NCBI RefSeq assembly: GCF_030815485.1
Contig: NZ_JAUSWV010000002.1
Span: 7,440,001-7,504,000, forward strand
Direction of reading: 5' to 3'
DNA: 64,000 nucleotides
DNA from: Streptomyces rishiriensis
GTDB lineage: Bacteria > Actinomycetota > Actinomycetes > Streptomycetales > Streptomycetaceae
The notes beneath the pieces are model-generated. The model was not told the DNA's origin, did no database searches, and saw nothing but the letters and a program-made list of their open reading frames with translations. Positions 17,632 to 26,001 of the stretch are shown piece by piece. A program made the position numbers and the translations under genes. Position 1 is the first letter of the stretch, and each line of letters begins with the position of its first letter.

Positions 17632-18885
17632 TCAGGAAGAACGCCGGCCGAACCCCGTACGGTTGCGCCACAGCTCGTCCTGCACGCCCAGACGCTCGCG
17701 CAGCCGGGACAGCCGTGGCAGCCGGGCACGCTCCTCACGGCTGTTGCGGTCCAGTTCCTCCAGGAGCCGGCGGGAGCGGTGCTCGGTGTCGAGCTCGTCG
17801 ATGATGCGGGTGGCCTCGGTCAGCGCCGCGCCGTGCAGCTGCCACTGGCGGGCGTCGTGCTGGAGCTGCTCCAGCATCAGCTGGGCGAGCTTGTCGCGGG
17901 TGGCCGCGGCCTGTCGCAGCTCGGCCGTGAGCCGTTCCTCGGCGGCGTCCGCGTTGAGGCTGACGCTCGTGGTGACCAGCACCGCGAAGCTGACCACCGC
18001 GTCGGCGATCTCGGACAGCAGCCGCTCCACGACCTCGCCGGTCCCGTCCGGGAACAGCGGCTCCGGCTCGCGCTCCTTGGCGAGATCGGTGAGCGTCCGG
18101 GCGAACACCCGCAGCACGACCGTGCAGATCTCCAGCGTGTCCAGGCCGGTGCGCAGCACCACCCGGTGCAGCAGCCCCTCGCGCACGCGCGGATTGAACC
18201 GCAGGCTGTCCTCCGCCTGCCGCAGGGCCGCGTCCACCTCGACGATGTCGTGGTCCAGACGGCGTGCCTCGTGCAGCCGGGCGGCCGCCTGCTCCACCCG
18301 GGTGCGGCCGGAGGCCTCCTCGCCGATGCGCAGCATCAGCTGGCGCAGCCGACGGGCCAGCCCCTCGATCGACTCGCCCGCCTCTTCCACCCACACCGGG
18401 GGCGGCAGCAGCAGGTTGCAGCTGAGCCCGACGAACGCGCCGATCAGCGTCTCCACCACGCGTGCCCAGGCCGTGTCCCCGACGGTGGTCACGCCCAGCA
18501 CCAGCATGGCGCTGATCGCCACTTCGGGCACGTACTCGTCGACCCGCACCAGATGCCCCACCCCCAGCGATGCCACGATCAGCAACGCCAGGCTCCACCA
18601 CGTCAGACCCACCAGGAGGCTGAAGGCGATGGCCACGAGCACGCCGGCCACCACCGCGTTCACCCGGCGGATCCCGTTGGTGAGCGTCGCGTACAGGGTG
18701 ACCTGGACGACGAGCAGCGCGGTCAGCGGTGCGGTGAGGGGCAGTGCCTCGGGGCTGAGGCGCAGAGCGATGACATAGGCGATCGTCGCCGCGGTGGCGG
18801 ATCGCAGTGCCTGGACGACGACGGGTTCCCGATGGCGCTGTACCAATCGGACGAGCGGTGCCGCTCGTTCACGTACTTCTTGCAT
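17632..18885 (-). CDS. FUSC / aromatic-acid-exporter-like integral membrane protein
   Basis: A 417-residue protein. Residues about 20-170 hold five or six hydrophobic segments (ALRSATAATIAYVIALRL, VNAVVAGVLVAIAFSLLVG, VAISAMLVLGV, VVETLIGAFVGLSCNLLLPPPV). The remaining 240 residues are soluble and strongly helical, as in the FUSC/ArAE family of small-aromatic exporters. Actinobacterial members are often single proteins without accessory subunits. The substrate is unknown. It is divergent from the TIGR03086-family gene downstream on the plus strand. Confidence 0.8.
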   Translation of the reverse strand: MQEVRERAAPLVRLVQRHREPVVVQALRSATAATIAYVIALRLSPEALPLTAPLTALLVVQVTLYATLTNGIRRVNAVVAGVLVAIAFSLLVGLTWWSLALLIVASLGVGHLVRVDEYVPEVAISAMLVLGVTTVGDTAWARVVETLIGAFVGLSCNLLLPPPVWVEEAGESIEGLARRLRQLMLRIGEEASGRTRVEQAAARLHEARRLDHDIVEVDAALRQAEDSLRFNPRVREGLLHRVVLRTGLDTLEICTVVLRVFARTLTDLAKEREPEPLFPDGTGEVVERLLSEIADAVVSFAVLVTTSVSLNADAAEERLTAELRQAAATRDKLAQLMLEQLQHDARQWQLHGAALTEATRIIDELDTEHRSRRLLEELDRNSREERARLPRLSRLRERLGVQDELWRNRTGFGRRSS

Positions 18886-19064
18886 TGACAGTCCAGTTCC
18901 CCTTACCCCGCGACCTCGAACGTCTCTTCACCACCTCGCGGCACACGACCAGGACCGCCTGGGTCGATCGGCCGCATTGAGGACTGTTTCTGTCCGCAAG
19001 TACCCCTAGATTGTTCACGTCAGCCAGGGCAGACACCGGATACCTGAAGCAGAGGGGGAAGTTC

Positions 19065-19712
19065 ATGGGGGAAGAGGCAGCAGGGACGGAAGCGGGAGCC
19101 GCGGCCGACCGGGCCGACGGCGCGGGCACGCCGGGCATCGAGGTCCTCACAGGAGCGCACGCCTACCTGCGGGAGGCGGTCGCGGCGGTCGGCGACGAGC
19201 AGTGGGGAGCGGCGACGCCCTGTGAGGGGTGGACGGTACGCCAGGTGCTCAACCACGCCCGCATCGACCAGCAGGGCTACGGCCTCGCGCTCACCGGCGG
19301 CCGGCCCGGCAGCGACCCGTTCCGTCCGGAAGACGCGCTGGACGGCGACCCGGCGGCCGAGCTGGCGAAGGTGCTGGACGCGGTGGCCGATGCGTACGCC
19401 GCGCTGCCCGCGGACACCGAGGAGGTGCCCACGCCGCTGGGCCCGCTGCCGCTGTCCCTCGCCCTCGGGGCCGCCGCGATGGACGCGGCCGTGCACGCCT
19501 GGGACATCGCCGTCGCCACCGGCCAGGACCGCCCCCTCCCGGCCGCGACGGCCATCGGGATCCGGCCGGCGGCGGAACGCCTCGTGGACCATCTGCGCGA
19601 CGCGTTCAAGGTCTTCGCCCCGGCGCGGGAGACCCCGGACGGCCACGACCCGTCGGCGACGCTGCTGGCCTTCCTCGGCCGCGACCCGCGCTGGTCACCG
19701 CCGGCGTCCTGA
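19065..19712 (+). CDS. TIGR03086-family metal-binding protein (DinB/maleylpyruvate-isomerase-like fold)
   Basis: A 215-residue protein of the actinobacterial DinB_2/mycothiol-dependent isomerase superfamily. The motif GWTVRQVLNHARIDQQ (about residues 57-72) holds one metal-ligand histidine and AVHAWDIAVATGQD (about 147-160) another. Such proteins act in mycothiol-dependent chemistry or have unknown roles. I start it at ATG 19065, preceded by GAGGGGGAAG, rather than at an upstream in-frame codon with no binding site. A decayed region follows. Confidence 0.8.
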   Translation: MGEEAAGTEAGAAADRADGAGTPGIEVLTGAHAYLREAVAAVGDEQWGAATPCEGWTVRQVLNHARIDQQGYGLALTGGRPGSDPFRPEDALDGDPAAELAKVLDAVADAYAALPADTEEVPTPLGPLPLSLALGAAAMDAAVHAWDIAVATGQDRPLPAATAIGIRPAAERLVDHLRDAFKVFAPARETPDGHDPSATLLAFLGRDPRWSPPAS

Positions 19713-19750
19713 GAGGGGCGGCGGGACGGGCGTCCTGCCGCCCCGGCCCG

Positions 19751-19954
19751 GTGATCACCGCACGGCCCCTCGCCCGGGCGAGTTCACGGATGGCGCCGGG
19801 CGTCCGTGCGGCGTTCCGTACTCTGTACCGGGACCGCACACCCGGCGCCGCGGACCCGGCCGCCGAGGCGTGGCGCGACGAGCGGATCGCGGACGGCCGG
19901 TACGTGGCGGACGTCTGCGCGGCCGGGGGACCGGCAGGGGGGCGGGCAAGGTGA
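19751..19954 (+). pseudogene. Remnant of a diflavin (CPR/CYP102-type) reductase C-terminus
   Basis: An in-frame stretch from about 19781 translates to SSRMAPGVRAAFRTLYRDRT followed by EAWRDERIADGRYVADV before a stop at 19952-19954. This matches the C-terminal end of P450-BM3/CPR-type reductases (BM3: GDGSQMAPAVEATLMKSYAD, then GRYAKDVWAG). The NADPH-binding core that should precede it is absent. A GTG at 19751 could start a 67-residue peptide, but there is no ribosome binding site and I regard it as a gene fragment. Its end overlaps the following pseudogene. Confidence 0.6.
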
Positions 19955-20424
19955 CGGATTCCCGGGAGCGTGCCCGGAGTGTCCTGGAGGCGGCGGGCAT
20001 CCCGCCCGGCCGGCCGGCCCACGTGGGGCCGCTCGGCGGCGGCGCGTACCACACCGTCGCGGAACTCCGCCCGACGGACGGCGGTCACCACACCGGCGGA
20101 GCGCCCCGCATCGGGAGCCTCATCGACGGCGAGCGCATGTTCCGGGGCGGCCCGCGCGCGGACTTCGTCTCGCCGGCCCTCCTCGGTGACATCGAGAAGG
20201 AGGAGCCGTTCCCGGAGGGCTGTCGCGGGGCCGGAGGGCACGCGGTGTTCGCCCCGTCCGCCCGCTTGCGTCTCGCCCCGTACCGCGCCTGCCTCTCCCT
20301 GATCATGCTCGTCGAGACGGTCCCGCGGGCGTACGGCGCGGAGCGCGACCGCCGGCTGCGCGAGGCGGTCGACCCGGAGCTCCTCGCGGCACCGGAGGAG
20401 ATCGAATCGGTGGACGTCTCTTAG
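19951..20424 (+). pseudogene. Internally deleted aminoglycoside-phosphotransferase-family gene
   Basis: The frame encodes 157 residues. The first ~35 (RARSVLEAAGIPPGRPAHVG, LGGGAYHTVAEL) resemble the N-terminus of APH-family kinases and the last ~90 (RIGSLIDGERMFRGGPRADF, LIMLVETVPRAYGAERDRRL) their C-terminus. The middle, including the HGD and DxD catalytic segments, is missing; normal length is near 300. The junction lies around 20090-20110. The reading frame is still open, so the deletion was in frame or recent, but the product should be inactive. Confidence 0.7.
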
Positions 20425-20441
20425 CTCACATCGTGAACTAA
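20421..20441. promoter_or_regulatory. ROK-type operator candidate upstream of the ROK regulator
   Basis: TTAGCTCAC and GTGAACTAA are 9-bp inverted arms with one mismatch around ATC. The TTAGTT...AACTAA pattern is characteristic of XylR/ROK operators. It lies 75 bp upstream of the ROK start and overlaps the end of the phosphotransferase pseudogene. Confidence 0.55.
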
Positions 20442-20516
20442 GGGTTGGAGGAATATCGCGTGCGGCCCGTCCGCAGGGGTATGTTGCAGGTCGGGCAGGG
20501 TGCAAAGGGGAGCGAC

Positions 20517-21809
20517 ATGACGGGGCGGAACGGGCGCACGGTACGCGACCTGAGGCGGGCCAACCGAACGGCCGTGCTGCAACGGCTCTACTTCGACGGA
20601 CCCCTCAGCCGCTTCGAACTCGGCCCGACCACCGGCCTGAGCTCCGGCTCGGTCAGCAACGTCGTGGCCGATCTGGTCGCGGACGGGCTGGTCGAGGAGG
20701 CCGGCAGCGTCGACTCCGACGGCGGTCGCCCCCGCATCCTGCTGCGCGTGGTCCCCGCCAGCGGGCACATGATCGGCGTGGACGTCGGCGAGACCCGGGT
20801 GCGGATCGAGCTGTTCGACCTCACGCTCACCGAACTCGCGCGGGTGGAAAGGCCGTTGGAACACCGGCGGTACGAGGTCGACGGGATCGTCGGACACATC
20901 CGGGACGGCGTCGCCGAGGTGCTGGGCGCCGCGGGCATCGCCCCGGAACAGCTGCTCGGGGTCGGTATCGGCGTCCCCGGCATCATCGAGCACACCCCGG
21001 AGCAGGGCGCCGTGGTGCACGGCCAGACGATCGGCTGGGACGCCGTCCCGCTGGAGGCGCTGCTGCGCGAGAGCTCCCTCCTCCCCGAGAGCGTGCCGTA
21101 CTTCATCGACAACGGCGCCAAGACCCTCGGCCAGGCCGAGATGTGGTTCGGCGGCGGTCGAGGGGCGCACAACGCGGTCGTCGTCCTCTTCGGCTCGGGG
21201 GTCGGCGCCTGTCTCGTCACGTCCGAGGTGGAGCACGGCCGGGCGGTCGAGTGGGGGCACCTCACCGTGCGCGTGCGGGGCCGCCGCTGCCGGTGCGGCG
21301 CCCTCGGCTGTCTCGAGGCGTACGCGGGTGCCGAGGCGCTGCTGGAACGCTGGCGGGAGCAGGGGGGCCGGCCGCCGGAGGGCGCCGACGAGGAGAGCGC
21401 GCTGACGGCGATGCTGAGCGCCGCCTACCCCCAGGGCGGCACGGAGGCCCCCGACCCCGTGGCGCTCGAGGTGCTGGAGGAGACGGCCGAGTACCTCGGC
21501 GCCGGGCTCTCCGACCTGATCAACCTCTTCCAGCCCGAGCGCATCCTCATCGGCGGCTGGGCCGGACTGCAGCTCGGCGCGCGCTTCCTGCCCGCCGTAC
21601 GCCACCACGCGACCGCGTACGCCTTGCGCCACCCCGCGCAGAAGGTCACCGTCGAGCTCGGGCGGCTCGGCCCCGACGCGGTCACCGTCGGCGCGGCGAT
21701 CCTCCCGCTCGCCGACTTCTTCGCCCGTGGCGGCCGACGCCCCGAGCCCGTCCCCGCCGGTCCGGCTCCGGCCTGGCGCACGGTTCTGGAGGAACGCGCC
21801 CCGCGCTGA
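20517..21809 (+). CDS. ROK-family transcriptional regulator
   Basis: A 430-residue protein. An N-terminal winged helix (VRDLRRANRTAVLQRLYFDG, SRFELGPTTGLSSGSVSNVV) is followed by the sugar-kinase-like ROK domain: VDVGETRVRIELFDL, GIGVPGIIE, NGAKTLGQAE and the zinc-binding CRCGALGCLEAYAG near residue 258. Such proteins usually repress sugar uptake and catabolic genes, with the sugar bound in the ROK fold. No transporter is adjacent, so its target lies elsewhere or is itself. The ATG at 20517 has AAGGGGAG upstream. Confidence 0.9.
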   Translation: MTGRNGRTVRDLRRANRTAVLQRLYFDGPLSRFELGPTTGLSSGSVSNVVADLVADGLVEEAGSVDSDGGRPRILLRVVPASGHMIGVDVGETRVRIELFDLTLTELARVERPLEHRRYEVDGIVGHIRDGVAEVLGAAGIAPEQLLGVGIGVPGIIEHTPEQGAVVHGQTIGWDAVPLEALLRESSLLPESVPYFIDNGAKTLGQAEMWFGGGRGAHNAVVVLFGSGVGACLVTSEVEHGRAVEWGHLTVRVRGRRCRCGALGCLEAYAGAEALLERWREQGGRPPEGADEESALTAMLSAAYPQGGTEAPDPVALEVLEETAEYLGAGLSDLINLFQPERILIGGWAGLQLGARFLPAVRHHATAYALRHPAQKVTVELGRLGPDAVTVGAAILPLADFFARGGRRPEPVPAGPAPAWRTVLEERAPR

Positions 21810-22005
21810 CCCCCGCTCCCCGTTCCGCCCCTGCCCCCGACCCGCCCCTGCACCCGGGGGCCGGCGCTCCCCCCGGGCCGGCGCTCCCGACCCGCGCGTC
21901 ACGTTTCGGTGTTCGCCGTGGAGGTACTCGCCTCCTCGCCCGGGCGATCGGCGCCCGGGAAAGTCGTCCGCGCCCGGCGCGGTGCGACGGTGGAGGGAGG
22001 ACGTC

Positions 22006-22287
22006 GTGGCCGTACAGCGCCCCGAGAGCCCCGGCGAGAACGGCACGCCCATCCCGCGTGACCTGCCGGACCAGCAGGCCGACGGGGGAGAGGACCCCTG
22101 GGACATCGGCAGCCCCGAGCAAGCCGACGGGTCCGGCGGATCCGGCGGGTCGGACGAGTCCGGTGGGGACGTGGAGAACGCTCCGGACGTTCCCGACACC
22201 GACGAGGCGGGCACCGGCCGGCAGGGTGCGCCCAGCGCGGGCAGCGGTCAGTCCGACCATCCTCTGCCCGACGAGCCGTCCGACTGA
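22006..22287 (+). CDS. Small acidic, probably disordered protein of unknown function
   Basis: A 93-residue frame starting at GTG 22006 with an excellent GGAGGGAGG ribosome binding site. The composition is dominated by Gly, Ser, Asp, Glu and Pro (GGSGGSDESGGDVENAPDVP), with no hydrophobic core, signal peptide or known motif. Similar short acidic proteins are common in streptomycetes but I cannot name a function. It stands alone between the ROK gene and the convergent epimerase gene. Confidence 0.55.
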   Translation: MAVQRPESPGENGTPIPRDLPDQQADGGEDPWDIGSPEQADGSGGSGGSDESGGDVENAPDVPDTDEAGTGRQGAPSAGSGQSDHPLPDEPSD

Positions 22288-22334
22288 GGAGCGCCTCACG
22301 CCGCGACGAGGGCGAGCGACCCGCCGTGACCGCC

Positions 22335-22415
22335 TGACCTTCCGACGCCCCCCTTTGACCTTCCGACGCCCCCCGCTGACCTTCTGACGCCCCCCTTTGA
22401 CCGTCCGGCGCCCAC
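22335..22415. repeat. 21-bp tandem repeat, about four copies
   Basis: Units beginning TGACCTTCCGACGCCCCCCTT recur at 22335, 22356, 22377 and 22398, an exact 21-bp period with a few substitutions and a decayed last copy. They lie in the 162-bp convergent gap between the small acidic gene and the epimerase gene. Confidence 0.8.
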
Positions 22416-22449
22416 CGGCACTCCCCGGCCGCCGGTGGGCGCCGGTCGC

Positions 22450-23478
22450 TCAGCCCGCCTTGCGCCCCCGCATCGGCTTCGTGGCCTCGCCCTCACCGGC
22501 CCGCAGACCGAGGAGGAACTCCTCCAGGACCTCCGGCGCCGTGTGCTGCGGATGCCAGCCCAGCTCGACGCGGGCACGGGTGCAGTCCATCAGGGGGAGC
22601 CTGAGGACGGCGTCGAAGAGGTGCGGCGAGGCCGGGAGGAGGCGCAGGCCCCAGGCGGCGGCGATCGCCGAGCGGGCCGCGGTCCGGGGCAGGCGCACCG
22701 GACGGGCGTCGAACATCTCGCCCAGCAGCTCCGCGTCGACGGCCGGCTCGGCGGCCAGGTTGAAGGGGCCGCGCACCTCGGTGCGCAGGGCCAGCCGGTA
22801 CGCCTCGGCCGCGTCGTCGGTGTGCAGCGCCTGCACGCGCAGGCCCGGGATGTCCGGCAGGAAGGGCAGCAGTTCGGGGCGGGCGACCGGACCGGGCAGG
22901 AACCGGCCGCCGAAGATCCGCCGCTGCTCGCTCGCCGACTCCCGCTTGAACAGGAACGCGGGCCGCATCCGCACGACCCGGGTCAGGGGGTGGTCGCGCT
23001 CGAAGGTGTCCAGGGTCCGCTCCAGGTAGGCCTTCTCCCGGCAGTAGGCGGCGTCCGGCCAGCCGTGCGTGGGCCAGGACTCGTCCACCGCGTGATCCTT
23101 CGGTCCCGGCGAGTACGCGCCCACCGAGGACGCGTGCACCAGGACGGGCACCTGCGCGGCGGCCACGGCCTCGAAGACCCGGATGCCGCCCAGGACGTTC
23201 GTACGCCAGGTCGCCGCCGGATCGTGCGTGGGCTGGAACGCCCACGCCAGATGCACGACCGCGTCGGCGCCGGCGAAGACCGCGGCGAGATCGGCCCGTT
23301 CCGAGGCCAGGTCGACGGCCGTCCACTCGGTCTTCCGCGGCGTCCAGTCCGGGATCCGCCGGGCCAGACCCCGTACCGAGGCGACGTCCGGGTCCTCCGA
23401 CAGAAGCCGCACCACGCTCGTGCCGACATTGCCGGTGGCACCGGTGACGACGATGTTGCTGCCCGTTGCGCTGCTCAC
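22450..23478 (-). CDS. NAD-dependent epimerase/dehydratase family protein
   Basis: A 342-residue extended short-chain dehydrogenase. The Rossmann motif IVVTGATGNVGTSVVRLL lies at residues 9-26; it is followed by AVVHLAWAFQPTHDP, VHASSVGAYSP and, in place of the usual YxxxK, YCREKAYLERTLD. Such enzymes act on nucleotide sugars, but many actinobacterial members act on other carbonyl compounds. The start is GTG 23478 with AGGAG 6 bp upstream. No sugar-nucleotide genes are adjacent, so the substrate is unknown. Confidence 0.85.
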   Translation of the reverse strand: MSSATGSNIVVTGATGNVGTSVVRLLSEDPDVASVRGLARRIPDWTPRKTEWTAVDLASERADLAAVFAGADAVVHLAWAFQPTHDPAATWRTNVLGGIRVFEAVAAAQVPVLVHASSVGAYSPGPKDHAVDESWPTHGWPDAAYCREKAYLERTLDTFERDHPLTRVVRMRPAFLFKRESASEQRRIFGGRFLPGPVARPELLPFLPDIPGLRVQALHTDDAAEAYRLALRTEVRGPFNLAAEPAVDAELLGEMFDARPVRLPRTAARSAIAAAWGLRLLPASPHLFDAVLRLPLMDCTRARVELGWHPQHTAPEVLEEFLLGLRAGEGEATKPMRGRKAG

Positions 23479-23670
23479 CCTCGGCTCCTCTCGCCGGTCC
23501 TCGCAGGAACCCGCCGAGTACCCGGCCCCGCCCGGCGCACGCGGGCCCCTGCCGGAGCCGGCCCAGGGCCCCGGCGACTCCGGAACGCTACGGATCGCAG
23601 CGCGCTCGAAGGCACGTGCTCCTGTGCGGGCGGCGCGGCCGTCGGGTCGCGGCGTGCGGACAAAAGGAAG

Positions 23671-23701
23671 CCCCGACCGGACGGGGGAATCACGGTCGGG
23701 G
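23671..23701. terminator. Hairpin in the 23479-23928 gap
   Basis: CCCCGACCG (23671-23679) pairs with CGGTCGGGG (23693-23701). A second hairpin, CCACAGGG (23751-23758) with CCCTGTGG (23777-23784), lies just downstream. No T-run follows either. The rest of this 450-bp intergenic stretch between two leftward genes shows no coding frame I can support. Confidence 0.4.
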
Positions 23702-23928
23702 CGGTTCAGGGGTGTGGGCGCGGATGGCGGTCGCCTCTCGGCGGAACGCTCCACAGGGCTTCAGCCGGACGATCGTCCCTGTGGGCAGAAGGTGAGGCCC
23801 GGGGACACTGTCCCAGCCACACCCACGAATGGTTCAACGGAGAACTTCCTATGGGTGTTCCCGGGCCCCTGGCCACCCGCGGTGATGTGTGTCACCCGGT
23901 CCGTGGGGCCCGCGCGGACCACCGTCCC

Positions 23929-24585
23929 TCAGGCCAGCGGGCTGTCCGGCAGGGAGGCCAGGAGGTCGGCGGGGTCGGCGTACACCGTTTCCGCGCCCGC
24001 CTCCAGCAGGTCGGCGCGGGGGATGCCGCCGCACAGGACGCCCACGCAGCGCACCCCGGCCCGGCGGCCGGCCTGCATGTCCCACACCGTGTCCCCGACG
24101 AACACCGCCCTTTCGGCGGGCACCCCGGCCAGCTCCAGGGCGTGCTCCACCGGTTCCGGAGCGGGCTTGCCCTCCTCGACGTCGTCCGAGCTCGCGGTCG
24201 CGGCGATGACGTCGTCGGCGTCGATGGCGCGCCGCAGGGCGGACAGCTCGGCCCCGCTCGCCGAGGTGGCGAGCACGACCGTCCAGCCGTCGTCGTGCAG
24301 TCTCCGCAGCAGCGGACCGGCGTCCGACAGCGCCGGCAGCCGGTCGAAGTACTGACCGTAGAGGGCCTTGTGGGCGGCGCTGATCCCGGCGTCCTCGTCC
24401 TTGTCCCGGTCGTCGCCGAGCAGGTGGGCGATGAGATCGTCGGAGCCCAGCCCGACCGCCCGGTGCACCGCGTGCATCGGGATCCGGTGGCCCGCCTGCC
24501 GGAAAGCCTCCCACCAGGCGGTGACGTGCAGGTGGTTGGTGTCGACCAGGGTGCCGTCGACGTCGAACACGGCAGCGCGCGTCAT
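23929..24585 (-). CDS. HAD-family phosphatase (beta-phosphoglucomutase/phosphoglycolate-phosphatase-like)
   Basis: A 218-residue HAD hydrolase with all four motifs: AVFDVDGTLVDT (nucleophile Asp near 8), VLATSASG (motif II), the lysine in EEGKPAPEPV (motif III) and VFVGDTVWDMQAGRRAG (motif IV). The alpha-helical cap between motifs I and II is of the C1 type. It removes phosphate from a small cytoplasmic metabolite; the substrate cannot be read from sequence. It lies 36 bp downstream of the HhH-PHP gene on the same strand and may share its transcript. Confidence 0.88.
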   Translation of the reverse strand: MTRAAVFDVDGTLVDTNHLHVTAWWEAFRQAGHRIPMHAVHRAVGLGSDDLIAHLLGDDRDKDEDAGISAAHKALYGQYFDRLPALSDAGPLLRRLHDDGWTVVLATSASGAELSALRRAIDADDVIAATASSDDVEEGKPAPEPVEHALELAGVPAERAVFVGDTVWDMQAGRRAGVRCVGVLCGGIPRADLLEAGAETVYADPADLLASLPDSPLA

Positions 24586-24621
24586 CAGGGGTCCTTTCTC
24601 TCGAGCCTCCCGGGTACCACC

Positions 24622-25662
24622 TCAGGCACCCGCCACGCCCGCCGGTACCCGGCCTTCCCGCGTCCAGGCCAGCAGGTCCGCCATCGGCCAGGTGGTCACG
24701 ATCCGTTCCTCCGGCACCTCGCACTCCTCGGCCCGCGCACAGCCCAGGATCTGCCAGTCCAGCTGGCCGGGCGCGTGCGCGTCGGTGTCGACCGAGAACA
24801 GCACGCCCGCCTCCACGGCCCGGCGCAGCAGCCGGCGCGGCGGATCCAGCCGCTCGGGCCGGCTGTTGATCTCCACGGCCGTGCCGGACTCGGCGCACGC
24901 GGCGAACACCGCGTCGGCGTCGAACTGCGACTCCGGCCTTCCCCGCCCGGTCACCAGCCGCCCGGTGCAGTGGCCGAGGATGTCGGCGTGCGGGTCGCGT
25001 ACGGCGTTCACCATGCGGCGCGTCATCGCACGGGAGTCCATACGCAGCTTGGAGTGCACGGACACGACCACCACGTCCAGCCGCTCCAGCAGCTCCGGTT
25101 CCTGGTCCAGCGACCCGTCGTCGAGGATGTCGCACTCGATGCCGGTCAGCAGCCGGAAGGGCGCCCAGGTCGCGTTGAGCTCCTCGACCACGTCCAGCTG
25201 CCGCCGCAGCCGCTCGGGGGAGAGCCCGCGGGCCACCGTCAGGCGGGGTGAGTGGTCGGTCAGCACGGCCCACTCGTGGCCGAGCGCGGCCGCCGCCCGG
25301 CCCATCTCCTCGATGGGACTGCCGCCGTCCGACCAGTCGGAGTGCAGATGGCAGTCCCCGCGGACCAGCTCCCGCAACCGTTCGCCGGCGCCGTCGGTGA
25401 GCGGCTTGCCCGCCTCGTCCTCCAGCGTGCGCAGATAGGAGGGCGTCTCCCCGGCGAGCGCCTCGCGCGCCACCTGGGCGGTCTTCGGACCGACGCCCTT
25501 CAGCGTCTCCAGGGTCCCGGCCGCGGCGCGCTCGCGGACCTCCGCCTCGGGCAGTCGCGACAGCACCCGGGCCGCCGTGCGGAAGGCCTTCACCCGGTAG
25601 GAGGGCGCCAGGGACCGCTCCAGCAGGAAGGCGATCCGGTCCAGTGCTTCGACGGGATCCAT
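24622..25662 (-). CDS. HhH-PHP domain protein (PolX-like, without the polymerase domain)
   Basis: A 346-residue protein. The first ~80 residues resemble the N-terminal 8-kDa/helix-hairpin-helix part of bacterial DNA polymerase X (DPVEALDRIAFLLERSLAPS, TLETLKGVGPKTAQVARE). Residues about 105-340 are a PHP phosphoesterase domain with metal ligands in GDCHLHSDWSDGG, LTDHSPRL, GIECDIL, VVSVHSK and DTDAHAP. The palm polymerase domain present in full PolX (about 570 residues) is missing. A role in DNA repair or end processing is plausible but unproven. ATG 25662 has AGGAGG 5 bp upstream. Confidence 0.8.
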   Translation of the reverse strand: MDPVEALDRIAFLLERSLAPSYRVKAFRTAARVLSRLPEAEVRERAAAGTLETLKGVGPKTAQVAREALAGETPSYLRTLEDEAGKPLTDGAGERLRELVRGDCHLHSDWSDGGSPIEEMGRAAAALGHEWAVLTDHSPRLTVARGLSPERLRRQLDVVEELNATWAPFRLLTGIECDILDDGSLDQEPELLERLDVVVVSVHSKLRMDSRAMTRRMVNAVRDPHADILGHCTGRLVTGRGRPESQFDADAVFAACAESGTAVEINSRPERLDPPRRLLRRAVEAGVLFSVDTDAHAPGQLDWQILGCARAEECEVPEERIVTTWPMADLLAWTREGRVPAGVAGA

Positions 25663-25758
25663 CGCCACCTCCTGGCTCCAGAGTTCCTTACCGGGGCGCG
25701 GAACGCACCAGGAAATCGGATGATTCGTCATGACAGATTCCGCTTTACCCTCTATGTC

Positions 25759-25995
25759 ATGACCGAAATCGCGAGCCTCCGTATCTCTCACCCGCGGATC
25801 ATGGTGCTCGGGGTGCAGCCGGGCCCCGCGCCGTTCCGCATCGTGGAAATCGATTCCGAGGTGGTCGGCGAGGCGAGGGACGTCACCGACGTCCTCGAGA
25901 TCGCCGCCGCGTACGGAATCACGGTGCACGACCTCGACGACCCCGACGTGGTGCGATGGGTGGGCGGGGACCGGTACACCTGGACCCCGCGCTGA
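25759..25995 (+). CDS. Small conserved-type protein of unknown function
   Basis: A 78-residue frame, MTEIASLRISHPRIMVLGVQ and onward, ending WVGGDRYTWTPR. It has a mixed alpha/beta appearance and no signal or known motif. The ATG at 25759 has no ribosome binding site; TACCCT at 25746-25751 would place a transcript start at or next to the ATG, so it may be translated as a leaderless mRNA. It is divergent from the HhH-PHP gene and convergent with the VanZ gene. Function unknown. Confidence 0.65.
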   Translation: MTEIASLRISHPRIMVLGVQPGPAPFRIVEIDSEVVGEARDVTDVLEIAAAYGITVHDLDDPDVVRWVGGDRYTWTPR

Positions 25996-26001
25996 CGGCG
26001 G

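Noticed and set aside
22335-22415. Tandem array considered as CRISPR
   Set aside because: Contiguous 21-bp units without unique spacers and no cas genes nearby.
22435-25251. 938-codon plus-strand frame across the epimerase, HAD and PHP genes
   Set aside because: Antisense to three recognisable genes; the composition is typical of GC-driven shadow frames.
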